38,043 nt of DNA from Bacillus sp. FJAT-27445 (GCF_001510665.1 NZ_LMTI01000008.1:100346-138388); one strand, 5' to 3'. Counted from the stretch's first letter, positions 7,493 to 15,530 are shown. Numbers and translations are program-made. The notes: generated by a model not told the origin, from the letters alone.

Positions 7493-7525
7493 AGACATAA
7501 AGTCAACAACTAAATTTGTGATTAA

Positions 7526-7569
7526 AACCCCATTTGGTAAGGTTCACTGTATTGAAAATCAGTAGGGTT
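7526..7569 (-). repeat. Dispersed palindromic element, diverged copy H
   Basis: On the minus strand CAGTGAACC, TACC and AAATGGGGTTTTA line up with the core and right end of the other copies. The outer arms are AACCCTA and GGGGTT. It is the least certain member. It lies about 50 bp downstream of the minus-strand gene ending at 7616, as other copies do. Confidence 0.4.
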
Positions 7570-7615
7570 ATTATCTTTCACCCGTTAGACTTAGTGTAAA
7601 TTAAGAAAAGATGAA

Positions 7616-7807
7616 CTACCCTTTGGACGAGTCAAGTGCTTGGTAGGCTAGTTGATACTTTCCGCCTTCAGCAACCTCTGCATGGTACAAAGCCTTGAGA
7701 GCAAAGTTTTTTTCAAGCCCGTGTTCTTCCATCAACTCTTTTAAACGCGTTTGCAATTCTTTATTATCTTTGATCAGCTGTTTCATTTGAGATTTGAAAA
7801 ACTTCAT
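7616..7807 (-). CDS. Small helical protein cotranscribed with an rRNA methyltransferase
   Basis: A 63-residue, strongly charged protein. Its first half (QMKQLIKDNKELQTRLKELM) has the heptad pattern of a coiled coil, and a short alanine-rich helix follows. I do not recognise a family. The ATG is 3 bases beyond the stop of the methyltransferase gene and its ribosome-binding site (AAAGGA) lies inside that gene's end, so the two are surely cotranscribed. The small protein may act with the enzyme, but nothing in the sequence proves it. A terminator follows about 125 bp downstream. Confidence 0.6.
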   Translation of the reverse strand: MKFFKSQMKQLIKDNKELQTRLKELMEEHGLEKNFALKALYHAEVAEGGKYQLAYQALDSSKG

Positions 7808-7810
7808 AAT

Positions 7811-9040
7811 TTATTTTATCCTTTCTATATCATTTGCCTTTTTCAATGGCAAATTCTTTATAAATACAACCTTAAGATAGCTGCCCTCTGGGAATTCTTT
7901 TATTGTTTTAAAGTCCTTCGGAAGGGAAAACTCCTCAACTAGCTGATACTTCCTGTTTGTTTCTCTAAATGCCTGATCAATAAAGCTTTTAAATTTTTGC
8001 ATATTAAAAGAACCAGAATTGGTGGAAGCTACGATAATCCCCTCGTCTTCCGTTATAGAAATAGCTTCCTTTAAAAGATTTTTGTAGTCCTTTTCAGCGC
8101 TGAATACCATCTTCTTTGACCTTGCGAAGCTTGGAGGGTCCAGTATGACCATATCAAACGTTAGCTGCTTTTTCACCGCATACTTAAAGTAATTGAACAC
8201 GTCTTCAACAATGATATCCTGTGAGTCGTAATCTAGCCCGTTCAAACTAAACTGCTCAATGGTTTTGCTTAAGCTCCTATTTGCTAAATCCACACTAGTC
8301 GTTTTAACTGTGCCTCCTATGGCAGCAAATACTGAAAACGCACCTGTGTAGGAAAAGGTATTCAGAACGTTCTTTCCTTCCGCATAAGCATCCCTGATTC
8401 TCTTTCTTACCTCTCTTTGATCTAAAAATACACCAACCATCGCACTTTCATTTAAGTAAACAGCGAAGTTTACTCCATTTTCCTTTACGATAATCGGAAA
8501 GGTTCCTCTTTCTCCGACCACGAAATCATCTTCTTCAATATATTTTCCGCTGACATCAAATCTTTTCTTTTGGTAAATTGCTTTAAACTCAGCCAATTCT
8601 TTCAGGGCATTTATAATATACTCTCGAAAGCGGTAAATTCCTTTGCTATACCAGTTGATTAAATAGTAGCCATCAAAATACTCTATGGTTAATCCGCCTA
8701 AACCGTCGCCTTCGCCATTTACTATTCTGAAGGCATTGGTATCAGGGCTATTAAAAAACGGCTCTCTATAGTTGATAGCATCCCTCAATTTATTCACAAA
8801 AAACCTTTGGTCGATTTGTTCATTCTCGTTTCTACTAAGGACCCACCCATAACCTTTGTTTTGTTTGCCAAAATAGCCTTTTGCTATGAACTTATTCCTT
8901 TCATCAACAAGACGGATAATGGTTCCTTCTTCAGTAACTTCATTCCAATTAATTATGGCTTCCTTTGATATGAGGGGATAACCACTTTTATATTTATTTA
9001 CAAACTTGCCCTTTACCGTTAAAGTGACTTCTTTTTTCAT
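7811..9040 (-). CDS. Class I SAM-dependent 23S rRNA methyltransferase (RlmI/YwbD type)
   Basis: A 409-residue protein with the RlmI layout: an N-terminal PUA-like RNA-binding domain (about residues 1-85), a linker domain, and a C-terminal Rossmann methyltransferase domain. The SAM-binding region reads NVLNTFSYTGAFSVFAA and the catalytic motif is LDPPSFARSK, the DPP.F signature of the family that makes 5-methylcytosine in 23S rRNA. TAGGATGA precedes the ATG. The gene heads a two-gene minus-strand unit with a 63-residue protein. The enzyme type is clear; the exact target base is inferred from E. coli RlmI. Confidence 0.88.
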   Translation of the reverse strand: MKKEVTLTVKGKFVNKYKSGYPLISKEAIINWNEVTEEGTIIRLVDERNKFIAKGYFGKQNKGYGWVLSRNENEQIDQRFFVNKLRDAINYREPFFNSPDTNAFRIVNGEGDGLGGLTIEYFDGYYLINWYSKGIYRFREYIINALKELAEFKAIYQKKRFDVSGKYIEEDDFVVGERGTFPIIVKENGVNFAVYLNESAMVGVFLDQREVRKRIRDAYAEGKNVLNTFSYTGAFSVFAAIGGTVKTTSVDLANRSLSKTIEQFSLNGLDYDSQDIIVEDVFNYFKYAVKKQLTFDMVILDPPSFARSKKMVFSAEKDYKNLLKEAISITEDEGIIVASTNSGSFNMQKFKSFIDQAFRETNRKYQLVEEFSLPKDFKTIKEFPEGSYLKVVFIKNLPLKKANDIERIK

Positions 9041-9124
9041 CTTGTCATCCTATCAATGTTTTTTTTTGTAAAAATCCTTATAGCTATTATTTAGGTCCTT
9101 CACCACAAAAAGTGGTTTAAACGG

Positions 9125-9362
9125 TTGTGTTGATTTGCGCTACGGGCACACGCTTTCCGCGGGGCGTCAAAGCCGCTTCCTGAAATAACTCCATGGGAAA
9201 GCATCTTAGAATAACCTTCTTGTAGATTTGCGACGAGCTGAAGATGACTTCTTCGAATATTCTTTGGCGCAGGAGCAGTTTTAGGAGCCTCCTCGGCGCT
9301 CGCGCCTGTGGGGTCTCCACCTTGCCGCTACCTCCCGCCGGAGTCGGTGCCCTCCACTGCAA
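9125..9362 (-). repeat. GC-rich intergenic repeat of the Bacillus type
   Basis: A block far richer in G+C than its surroundings. On the minus strand it starts with GCAGTGGAGGGCACCGACTC, runs through GGCGGGAGGTAGCGGCAAG, GGAGACCCCACAGGCGCGAG and CGCCGAGGAGGCTCC, and ends with CCCCGCGGAAAGCGTGTGCC. These phrases are the hallmark of a GC-rich dispersed repeat seen between genes of many Bacillus species. The middle (about 9178-9285) is AT-richer and looks like an insertion or a variable arm. An 81-codon open frame covers the block but is a by-product of its composition and not a gene. Its function is unknown. Confidence 0.75.
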
Positions 9363-9441
9363 TCAACATTTAAGTTAGGCATTTTAATCATTAAACCAAA
9401 ACTTATGGTGAAGATCCATTATTTATATGTGTTGTAAATAA

Positions 9442-9494
9442 TAACCTCATTTATTTATGATACGGTTCACCGTGATGTATCTAAATGAGGTTTA
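9442..9494 (-). repeat. Dispersed palindromic 3'-end element, copy B
   Basis: A nearly complete copy with outer arms AACCTCATTTA and TAAATGAGGTTT, and the inner hairpin ACGGTTCACCGT after TTTATGAT. It lies 18 bp downstream of the minus-strand gene ending at 9512. Confidence 0.85.
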
Positions 9495-9511
9495 TAGTGT
9501 TAATAAAGAAT

Positions 9512-10426
9512 TTATTTATTTAGCGCTAGATTCAATTGGCTTTTAATGCTATTAAATTGTTTGGTTAGAAAAGGCGAAACATGGCCAATTTCGGATACGG
9601 CTTCAAGCAGTGCAAAGGTGTGCCCACCCCATGGACCCTTTGAATCAAATACTTGCCTCCCAATTCTTATGCCCGTTGTTTCGACATAGCTGTCCAGTCG
9701 GTGGATACCTTTACGAAGTAGGTCTGTCGGTAGCGGTTTATTCCTGCGACGTGACCATTCCACCAGGAAGGACATGCCCCTTAGTATATCGTATTCAAAA
9801 AACCTTGGAAAGCAAGGCTTTAGCCATTCCTTATCGATGATGGCTCCCGTTTGTTTAGAACATACAAGACGATGTTCAATCAAATAACGAGCGCCTTGAT
9901 CCAAGAAAAATGCTTCCTTCTCAGTGAAATCGCGGTTCGTATACCACAGAATCGCCTCAAGAGGAGGTAGTGTCGAAATGATTGAACTCTTTTTAGAATG
10001 AGTATAAGCATCCGGCTCGCAGTTCAACCCACCATCGGATAGCTGATGCTTTAAGAACCATTCGCGAATCCAAGGAAGTTCCTTGTCCAAATCACAGCCA
10101 TAGTCCATCAAAATCATGTAGAATACTGCAAGCTCACAGTGGCAGCAATCCATCTTCATAGTATCGATTTCAGTCGTTGGATGGTCTTCGGCGGATTTAA
10201 TGAAGATGGGCCAGGTTTGAGCTTCTAGTATATATTTAGCTTTCGCAATAGCTGATTCAGGTATTTGTTTTACTTCCCCCATCTCATAAAGTGTTGCCAT
10301 ATGCCACCAGAGCCCATCCCATTTTCTACGGCTAGTTCCGCTTTGTTCAATGGGCAAATCCGGATAAGATTCAAGAAATCTAATAGAGTCTTCAATTGCA
10401 TTTTGAATAGTTTTATTCGTTTTCAC
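9512..10426 (-). CDS. Conserved protein with prenyltransferase-like alpha/alpha-toroid repeats
   Basis: A protein of about 304 residues without signal peptide or membrane helices. Segments such as WDGLWWHMATLYEMG, WIREWFLKHQLSDGGLNCEP and GPWGGHTFALLEAV have the spacing and Trp/Gly pattern of QW-type helical repeats in prenyltransferase and squalene-cyclase toroids. A CCHCE segment near residue 95 could bind metal. No catalytic DxDD is visible, so I do not assign an enzyme. The frame opens at 10486, but GGAGG at 10439-10435 followed 8 bases later by GTG 10426 is the best start. It stands alone, between a short palindromic terminator and dispersed element B. Confidence 0.6.
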   Translation of the reverse strand: MKTNKTIQNAIEDSIRFLESYPDLPIEQSGTSRRKWDGLWWHMATLYEMGEVKQIPESAIAKAKYILEAQTWPIFIKSAEDHPTTEIDTMKMDCCHCELAVFYMILMDYGCDLDKELPWIREWFLKHQLSDGGLNCEPDAYTHSKKSSIISTLPPLEAILWYTNRDFTEKEAFFLDQGARYLIEHRLVCSKQTGAIIDKEWLKPCFPRFFEYDILRGMSFLVEWSRRRNKPLPTDLLRKGIHRLDSYVETTGIRIGRQVFDSKGPWGGHTFALLEAVSEIGHVSPFLTKQFNSIKSQLNLALNK

Positions 10427-10533
10427 TTCGATAACCTCCATACCATATGTATGCCTTAGCGAGGTCAGTAAATATGCCAATAACATTCAAGTCTTTTTCA
10501 TAAATTGTTCTTTTTGGCTTGTATTTTTTTAAA

Positions 10534-10571
10534 GAAAAACCTCATTTCCTGATATATAAATGAGGTTTTTC
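10534..10571 (-). terminator. Short palindrome/terminator, possible short form of the dispersed element (copy C)
   Basis: Arms GAAAAACCTCATTT (10534-10547) and AAATGAGGTTTTTC (10558-10571) are perfectly complementary around a 10-base loop. The arm sequence is that of the dispersed palindromic family, but the 30-bp core is missing. Position (29 bp after the stop of ydjI on the minus strand) and T tail fit a terminator for the pspA-ydjGHI operon. Confidence 0.8.
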
Positions 10572-10599
10572 AATAGACCCTCGATGACGGACACCGATA

Positions 10600-11577
10600 T
10601 TAAACAAGCTTTTGCCCGCAGTTTGAGCAGAAATTTTCCCCTTCTATTTTGTTGCCGCAATTCGGGCAAAAGTTCGGTCTCTTTTGACTGTCTTTCCTAG
10701 CTAAAGACGGTTCGGTTTTTTCCTCAGAACCAGGCTGATTCATCTGATTCATCATCTTACCTGCGATATTCATCCCCATCATCATCCCCGCTATATCGGA
10801 GGCTGCTCCGCCGCCGCTCATCTTGCCGGTGGCCATGCCATCTGTGATTGAGATTTGCTGATAGCGGTTAACGTCACTAACCATCCCATGTGAAGCATTT
10901 TTCGTAATCATGTCTTGAATTTCTTTTGGATAACTAAAGCTCATGACATTAAACCCAGTAATCGAAATCCCGCTCTTCAACATCTGCATATCCAGATCCT
11001 CTTTGATGCCTTTCGCAATGTCGAAGGAGTTGGCCTGCAGGTTGTACATATCCTTTCCTTCTCTAGAAATCCACTTCATCAAAAGCTGATCGAGAACCGT
11101 TGTAATCCGAATTTGGACATCCTCTACTAAATATTGCTCGCGAACACCAGCAATTTCATCAATCAGGGAAATATAATCACTCACTTTAAAATGAAAGGTT
11201 CCATTTGCACGTATTGGGAGGCCGCCCGGAAGTCCTAGTGAAGGGATATTAATCGCATTTTGCGTTCCCCATTTCACGACAAACTCTTTCGTGTTCACAA
11301 ACAGCACTTCTACCCGCATGCCGCTATTAAACCCGAATTTGAATCCCTTTAAAGTCGATAAGAAAGGAATAATTTGCGATTCGATATCATACTCACCTTC
11401 ATCGCGGAATATCCCCTCTATTTTCCCATTTTTAAAAAAGATCGCATCCTGGCCAGGACGGATAATCAGTTTACTTCCCTTTTTAATTTCCCGGTTGCTC
11501 CACTTATAAAAAATCATGTCATCTCTGAATTCATGCCACTCTACTACATTTGCAAATTGGTTTTTAAAAAAAGACAT
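10600..11577 (-). CDS. ydjI: SPFH-domain protein with C-terminal zinc ribbon (YdjI)
   Basis: A 325-residue protein whose first 230 residues are an SPFH (flotillin-like) domain. A glycine/methionine-rich linker (GGGAASDIAGMMMGMNIAG) and a C-terminal zinc ribbon (FCPNCGNK ... FCSNCGQK) follow. This matches Bacillus YdjI. It is the last gene of a four-gene unit with the same order as B. subtilis pspA(ydjF)-ydjG-ydjH-ydjI, which is controlled by the envelope-stress sigma factor W. The products form a membrane complex working with PspA. GGAG lies about 10 bases before the ATG; the gap to ydjH is 20 bp. A perfect terminator follows at 10534-10571. Confidence 0.9.
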   Translation of the reverse strand: MSFFKNQFANVVEWHEFRDDMIFYKWSNREIKKGSKLIIRPGQDAIFFKNGKIEGIFRDEGEYDIESQIIPFLSTLKGFKFGFNSGMRVEVLFVNTKEFVVKWGTQNAINIPSLGLPGGLPIRANGTFHFKVSDYISLIDEIAGVREQYLVEDVQIRITTVLDQLLMKWISREGKDMYNLQANSFDIAKGIKEDLDMQMLKSGISITGFNVMSFSYPKEIQDMITKNASHGMVSDVNRYQQISITDGMATGKMSGGGAASDIAGMMMGMNIAGKMMNQMNQPGSEEKTEPSLARKDSQKRPNFCPNCGNKIEGENFCSNCGQKLV

Positions 11578-11597
11578 TTACTATCTGCTCCTTTCAT

Positions 11598-12476
11598 TTA
11601 AAACTTTCCTCTGCTGCCGCTATGCGAATGGCCGCCCATTGTGACACCGCCACCGCCACCGCCACCGCCGCTATTTGTATTATTAGAAGGTTTCCTCTGC
11701 TTTGTTACTGTTTGCCTGACAAAGTTATCGTACTGGTTCATTACTTTTGATCGATTACTATCCATATAGGTTCGTGCATTTACCGTGACCCTGCCACCAG
11801 CACCGTAGGCCATGATCATGACAACTACTCCTGCTATGATTAGCGAGACTATTAATTGAAACCACCATTGAAAAAATATATTTTCAGTGGGTTGGCCAGC
11901 GAATTCATAATAATTATTCACTTGCGGGCTTCCAATCAATCCACTGCCCGTATAGCTACCGTTTCCGACATCCGGCTCATTGCCCATATATTCATAGGCC
12001 CTATTTATAAATACTGAGAAAGCATCAATATAATGGCCGCCTGATAAATCAGGAGTCATTTCCTCGCGAATGAGATCAAGCCGGCTATCATCCAAATACT
12101 GCTCAGCTTTTTTAAAACCAGCCAAATAGACATCCCGTTCATTCATGTCAATGGCTAGGATTGCTGTATTTCCATGTGGCTGGTCGTATCCCGGTCCATG
12201 CTCATCATAGAAATCCTCTACATACTGGACAATATCCTTCCCATTTGTGCCATCTAAGGTAATGATGATAAAAGCGGTCTCTCTCTCTTTCCCGTGTTCA
12301 CTAGCTACATGTTGAAGTTCCGCCGACTCATCATCCGTTAATAAATGGGCCTCGTCATATATATAATGATTCCGGTCAAAGGTTTCCGCCTTCGCGGTTG
12401 ACATCCCCCATGGCAAAACCAGCAGCAGCATCATTAAAACAAGAATACTTCGTTTTTGCATAAGGCTTGCTCTCAC
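11598..12476 (-). CDS. ydjH: TPM-domain membrane protein (YdjH)
   Basis: A protein of about 292 residues with a signal peptide (ends near STAKA), an extracytoplasmic TPM domain (YDEAHLLTDDESAEL ... AILAIDMNERDVYLAG), one membrane helix (FQLIVSLIIAGVVVMIMAYG) and a cytoplasmic tail ending in a glycine run (eight Gly) plus SHSGSRGKF. That tail style is common in YdjH/YgcG-type proteins. The frame extends to 12509, but the GTG at 12476, which overlaps the ydjG stop in GTGA and follows AGGAGG by 6 bases, is clearly the start. It partners YdjG and YdjI in PspA-linked membrane stress. Confidence 0.88.
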   Translation of the reverse strand: MRASLMQKRSILVLMMLLLVLPWGMSTAKAETFDRNHYIYDEAHLLTDDESAELQHVASEHGKERETAFIIITLDGTNGKDIVQYVEDFYDEHGPGYDQPHGNTAILAIDMNERDVYLAGFKKAEQYLDDSRLDLIREEMTPDLSGGHYIDAFSVFINRAYEYMGNEPDVGNGSYTGSGLIGSPQVNNYYEFAGQPTENIFFQWWFQLIVSLIIAGVVVMIMAYGAGGRVTVNARTYMDSNRSKVMNQYDNFVRQTVTKQRKPSNNTNSGGGGGGGGVTMGGHSHSGSRGKF

Positions 12477-13501
12477 CAAAATCCTCCTCCCATCATAAGG
12501 GAGACACATTTTAAAGCAAAGAAGGTTCCCACAGCGATGCCGCTAAACCACGCCGTTACTTTACCTGTGCTGATTGGCGGTTTGCCGACCACCTTACCTG
12601 TCTGTCCATTCATCGCAAACGTATAGTCAGACTTATTATAATCATAGCTAATCATCCAGACTGGCAATAAAACATAATTGCTTTTTACATTTCTCGTATC
12701 AATATGTTTAGATTTATAATGGGTTGAATGATAGCCTGAAAAGGTAGATTTAATATAGGACTCTACATAGCCGCTGATTTTTTCCTTCGCCCTTGGGAGC
12801 AGCTCTTCATCTGTAAAATTGTATTTTTCTGCAATATACCCTGCCAAATAAGGTGTCCTAAAATCCTTTAATTGCTCATAGGGATAGGGCTCCAATTTAT
12901 CCATTAATTCATCGTTCATTTTTACCGATGCATCAACAGGAATCTTGAGATAATCTAAATTGATATCACGGAAGGCATCATAGTATTTTGTTTCTGTATA
13001 AATATAATCTCCTTGTGAATAAGTTCTAACCTTTGTACATTCTGCGCTTACTTGCACTTTACTATTTAAATCAAACAACCAAAACGGCACATACATCCCT
13101 GTAATACTTTTTATCCTGTCTGCTGTCATAAAGTCTTTTGGGGTAAGCATTCCTTTTCGGCACCATTTTTGAAATGCTGCCATCGCTTCTTCCTTGCTAA
13201 TCGTAAAAGGAATGACTTTAGCAGGTGCAAGCTGGCCTGATATGCGATCGGCAATGACGACTCCAGCTCCGCAATAACTGCATCTTGTTGCCGCTGTCTC
13301 AGCTGTCGTAATAAGAACAGCCCCACAATTCTCACAATGGTATTCATTTGCTTCATCCGCTGAAAATCTTGATGTCACCAGATCTTCGGGATAATTTTCA
13401 ATAGTATCATGTCTGCCGCAGCTTTGGCAGCTCAGGTTGCCTGATTCAGCATCAAACCTCATATCGCTCCCACAGCCAGGGCATTTATAATGAAGAATCA
13501 C
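12473..13501 (-). CDS. ydjG: Zinc-ribbon membrane protein (YdjG)
   Basis: A 342-residue protein with two N-terminal zinc ribbons (CPGCGSDM ... CQSCGR and CENCGAV ... CSYCGAG), a central domain with YVPFWLFDLN and LLPVWMISYDY (the DNA-helicase-like region of TFIIB-type zinc-ribbon proteins), and a C-terminal hydrophobic segment (WFSGIAVGTFFALKCVSLMM). This is the YdjG architecture. The start is GTG with AAGGGGTG 8 bases upstream. It overlaps ydjH by four bases (GTGA), so the two are translationally coupled, and it follows pspA by 42 bp. In B. subtilis this protein helps recruit PspA to the membrane; here that is inferred from synteny. Confidence 0.9.
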   Translation of the reverse strand: MILHYKCPGCGSDMRFDAESGNLSCQSCGRHDTIENYPEDLVTSRFSADEANEYHCENCGAVLITTAETAATRCSYCGAGVVIADRISGQLAPAKVIPFTISKEEAMAAFQKWCRKGMLTPKDFMTADRIKSITGMYVPFWLFDLNSKVQVSAECTKVRTYSQGDYIYTETKYYDAFRDINLDYLKIPVDASVKMNDELMDKLEPYPYEQLKDFRTPYLAGYIAEKYNFTDEELLPRAKEKISGYVESYIKSTFSGYHSTHYKSKHIDTRNVKSNYVLLPVWMISYDYNKSDYTFAMNGQTGKVVGKPPISTGKVTAWFSGIAVGTFFALKCVSLMMGGGFW

Positions 13502-13538
13502 GTTTAAATCACCCCTTTATACAAAATATATGTATAGA

Positions 13539-13555
13539 AGCGGTCAAAAACCGCT
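13539..13555 (-). promoter_or_regulatory. Hairpin at the pspA stop codon
   Basis: AGCGGT (13539-13544) pairs with ACCGCT (13550-13555) over the pspA stop codon, in the 42-bp gap before ydjG. It lacks a T run. It may protect the pspA part of the mRNA or slow readthrough and so give PspA in excess over YdjGHI. Confidence 0.4.
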
Positions 13556-13963
13556 CCTTATAATAGATTCCAATTCACGGATATCAGCAATGAGTTGATC
13601 ATGTATTGGTTTTAACTCCTGTGATTTCGATGAAGCCAACTGAAGGGCCGCTTGCAAATCAGATAATTTTTCCGCCATAACCGACTTTTTCTCTTGAAAC
13701 GTTCTTACATCTCCTTCATTGCCCTCTTCCATAGCCTTAACGGAGTATCGTTCCATTTTTTCAATACCTTCTTGGCATTCATTCAGTTCCCGCTTCAAGC
13801 GCTGCTCTTGGAGCCAACATGATGCCAATTCCTCTTTTACCTTCCCTAAATCCCTATTTAGGTCAAGTAAATTCTGCTCAACCATTTTTTCCAGATCTTC
13901 TGTCTTATCCAAAGGATCAATTTTGTTTTCAATTATATCTCTAATCCTTGAAAAAATGCTCAC
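13544..13963 (-). CDS. pspA: Short PspA/IM30-family protein
   Basis: A 139-residue, almost wholly helical protein. The N-terminus (MSIFSRIRDIIENKIDPLDK, then TEDLEKMVEQ) is the PspA amphipathic helix and first coiled-coil segment, and long charged heptads follow to residue 135. Usual PspA/LiaH proteins have about 220-230 residues, so this one lacks roughly the last 80 (helices 4-5) but ends cleanly before a hairpin and ydjG. The GTG start follows GGAAGGAG by 9 bases. As first gene of a ydjGHI operon it is the positional equivalent of ydjF. It should bind damaged membrane; oligomer assembly may differ from full-length PspA. A sigma-W-like promoter is visible upstream. Confidence 0.8.
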   Translation of the reverse strand: MSIFSRIRDIIENKIDPLDKTEDLEKMVEQNLLDLNRDLGKVKEELASCWLQEQRLKRELNECQEGIEKMERYSVKAMEEGNEGDVRTFQEKKSVMAEKLSDLQAALQLASSKSQELKPIHDQLIADIRELESIIRSGF

Positions 13964-14004
13964 TGTCTTCAGCTCCTTCCAATAAAAGAAACAACACTAC
14001 ATTA

Positions 14005-14031
14005 TACTGTCAAATTTTATTAAAAGTTTCA
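14005..14031 (-). promoter_or_regulatory. Sigma-W-like promoter of the pspA operon
   Basis: On the minus strand TGAAAC (14031-14026) is followed after 16-17 bases by CAGTATA, close to the sigma-W pattern TGAAAC-N16-CGTA. It lies about 45 bp upstream of the pspA start. The B. subtilis equivalent is sigma-W controlled, which supports the reading. The -10 is imperfect. Confidence 0.5.
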
Positions 14032-14060
14032 TTTCCCCAAAACAAATCCCTAGTAGATAT

Positions 14061-14098
14061 AAAAAGCAGTGGATTTCCTAATTGAAACACACTGCTTT
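14061..14098 (-). terminator. Terminator between the FRG gene and pspA
   Basis: AAAGCAGTG (14063-14071) pairs with CACTGCTTT (14090-14098). On the minus strand the stem is followed by TTTATA. It lies about 85 bp after the stop of the minus-strand FRG gene and upstream of the pspA promoter. Confidence 0.65.
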
Positions 14099-14140
14099 AG
14101 AAGATGAACAAGTGGCATGGATCCACTTTCATATTGTTAA

Positions 14141-14193
14141 AAAACCTCATTTACCTATGGTACGAATCCCCGTAATATATTTAAATACGGTTC
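14141..14193 (-). repeat. Dispersed palindromic element, copy D, overlapping a gene end
   Basis: The left arm AACCTCATTTA and the start of the core (CCTATGGTACG) are well kept. The inner hairpin is altered and the right arm reads TTAAATACGGTT. The stop codon of the FRG gene (14183-14181) lies in this right arm, so the element supplies the end of that reading frame. Confidence 0.7.
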
Positions 14194-15260
14194 AACTTTT
14201 TATAATAAGCCATATTATCTTTCAACATTTGAGAAATTCCCTCAAATCCTGTAAACAACCTATCTGCTCCATAGCCTATCTTAAGCAAATAATCATAAAT
14301 TCTATATGACATAGATATAGGTATGTAAAACTTATAAATTAAAGGCTCTTGTTCTTTAACACCTACCCCTCCCCAAGAAATAGCATTTTTATCGACATGT
14401 TCTTGAATAAGTGCATCTAAAGACTGATTATTTACGAGAGGAAACAATAATTCTTGAGGTTGTCTTCCATGAACTTGATTAAGTTGAATTAAATCTTGAA
14501 TATAACAAGTTTTATATTCCCATGCACTCAATATACCTTTTTGAAAGTTCAGATTTGGATTTTTATAGTGTTCAGGGACTATTAGCCTTAATGGAATTCT
14601 ATTAGTAGTTTTTTTCAAAAATTCAATTGTAAAATAATCTAGAGCATATAAAACCATATATTTTGAATCATCATTGGAATGAATTGCACCAGAACAAGCA
14701 AAATATAATGAAGTATATAAATCTTTACTCCAATCAATTAATCTTGTAGGCAAGCCATAATGTTGTGCTAATGCCGCTAATTCTAAAAATTGATTAGGTA
14801 ACCATATGTCACCTATTTCAAATCTTAAAATATCAATAGACAAGAACATTTCCAAACTATGACTTCTAAAAAATGATATATCAGGTAAATTTAAACCTTT
14901 ATAATTAGCTGCTTTATAAAAATTCATAAGTATATTCAACTCTGCTGTCTGATAAAAAGATTCAAAATTATATTGTGGATGTGTCATATCCATTCCACCT
15001 AATTGAGCAAAACCATATAATTTTTCAACACTATTTTTATCTTCTCTCAAAGATGTGGGTAATAGTTTATGGAATTTTTCTGTTCGTTCCCCCCTAAAAA
15101 TAAATCTTTCAAACAAAAATGAATACTTTCCTACTGGAGAGAAATCTTGAAAAAACAAATTACTATCTTCTATCCACACTTCTTTTAGAACTTTTTTAGT
15201 TACCAATTTATCACCCTCCATAAAAACCCCAAATGCGAAAAATACTTGCTCATTAAGCAA
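14181..15260 (-). CDS. FRG-domain protein, candidate defence gene
   Basis: A 359-residue AT-rich gene. An FRG domain (named for its Phe-Arg-Gly motif) is visible: RFIFRGERTEKFHKLLPTSL near residue 52 and the central signature LAALAQHYGLPTRLIDWSKD with SLYFACSGA just after. FRG proteins are of unknown biochemistry but are often found in defence islands and on mobile DNA. The start at 15260 has GGGAGA 8 bases upstream; TTG at 15206 after GGAGGG is an alternative. The C-terminus runs into a dispersed palindromic element that provides the stop. An AIPR-family gene lies just upstream on the same strand, with a small plus-strand gene between. Base composition differs from the nearby pspA operon, which suggests transfer. 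Confidence 0.85.
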   Translation of the reverse strand: MLNEQVFFAFGVFMEGDKLVTKKVLKEVWIEDSNLFFQDFSPVGKYSFLFERFIFRGERTEKFHKLLPTSLREDKNSVEKLYGFAQLGGMDMTHPQYNFESFYQTAELNILMNFYKAANYKGLNLPDISFFRSHSLEMFLSIDILRFEIGDIWLPNQFLELAALAQHYGLPTRLIDWSKDLYTSLYFACSGAIHSNDDSKYMVLYALDYFTIEFLKKTTNRIPLRLIVPEHYKNPNLNFQKGILSAWEYKTCYIQDLIQLNQVHGRQPQELLFPLVNNQSLDALIQEHVDKNAISWGGVGVKEQEPLIYKFYIPISMSYRIYDYLLKIGYGADRLFTGFEGISQMLKDNMAYYKKLNRI

Positions 15261-15353
15261 TTCTCCCTAGTATTAGGTTAACTAACTAAACTTAAAATAC
15301 ACTACTAATTATAACAAAAATGGTATTATAAGTTATAAAGGAGGCGATAATCA

Positions 15354-15518
15354 ATGAGTGATTTAAAAAAGCCTGGTATGGATAATCAACCATCCGGAAA
15401 GTATAAAGAAGTTGGTCCAAGAGGCGGGGAAGTCCATAAACCACGTATAGTTAAAATTGATAAAGGTGATCGTCTTCCACCCACACAAGAAAAAGGGCGG
15501 AAATGGAAAAAACAATGA
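15354..15518 (+). CDS. YjzC-family small protein
   Basis: A 54-residue hydrophilic protein that begins MSDLKKPGMDNQPSGKYKEV, continues GPRGGEV and ends RLPPTQEKGRKWKKQ. The G.Y.EVGPRGG ... D.GDR.PPT...G..W pattern is that of the YjzC-like family of small Bacillus proteins, whose function is not known. A perfect AAAGGAGG lies 9 bases before the ATG. The gene is on the plus strand, convergent with the AIPR gene and divergent from the FRG gene, so it is a separate unit placed between two candidate defence genes. Confidence 0.8.
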   Translation: MSDLKKPGMDNQPSGKYKEVGPRGGEVHKPRIVKIDKGDRLPPTQEKGRKWKKQ

Positions 15519-15530
15519 AGATTATAAATA

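Larger units (their letters stand above)
7208..7615. other. Intergenic stretch with terminator and degraded repeat
   Basis: No gene is supported in this stretch of about 400 bp. It holds the likely promoter region of the YczE-like gene, a clear hairpin at 7461-7492 and a diverged copy of the dispersed palindromic element at 7526-7569. The rest is AT-rich with no recognised signal. Confidence 0.5.

Noticed and set aside
9117-9362. An 81-codon open frame on the minus strand
   Set aside because: It coincides with the GC-rich intergenic repeat, has no family motif and reads as a translated repeat.
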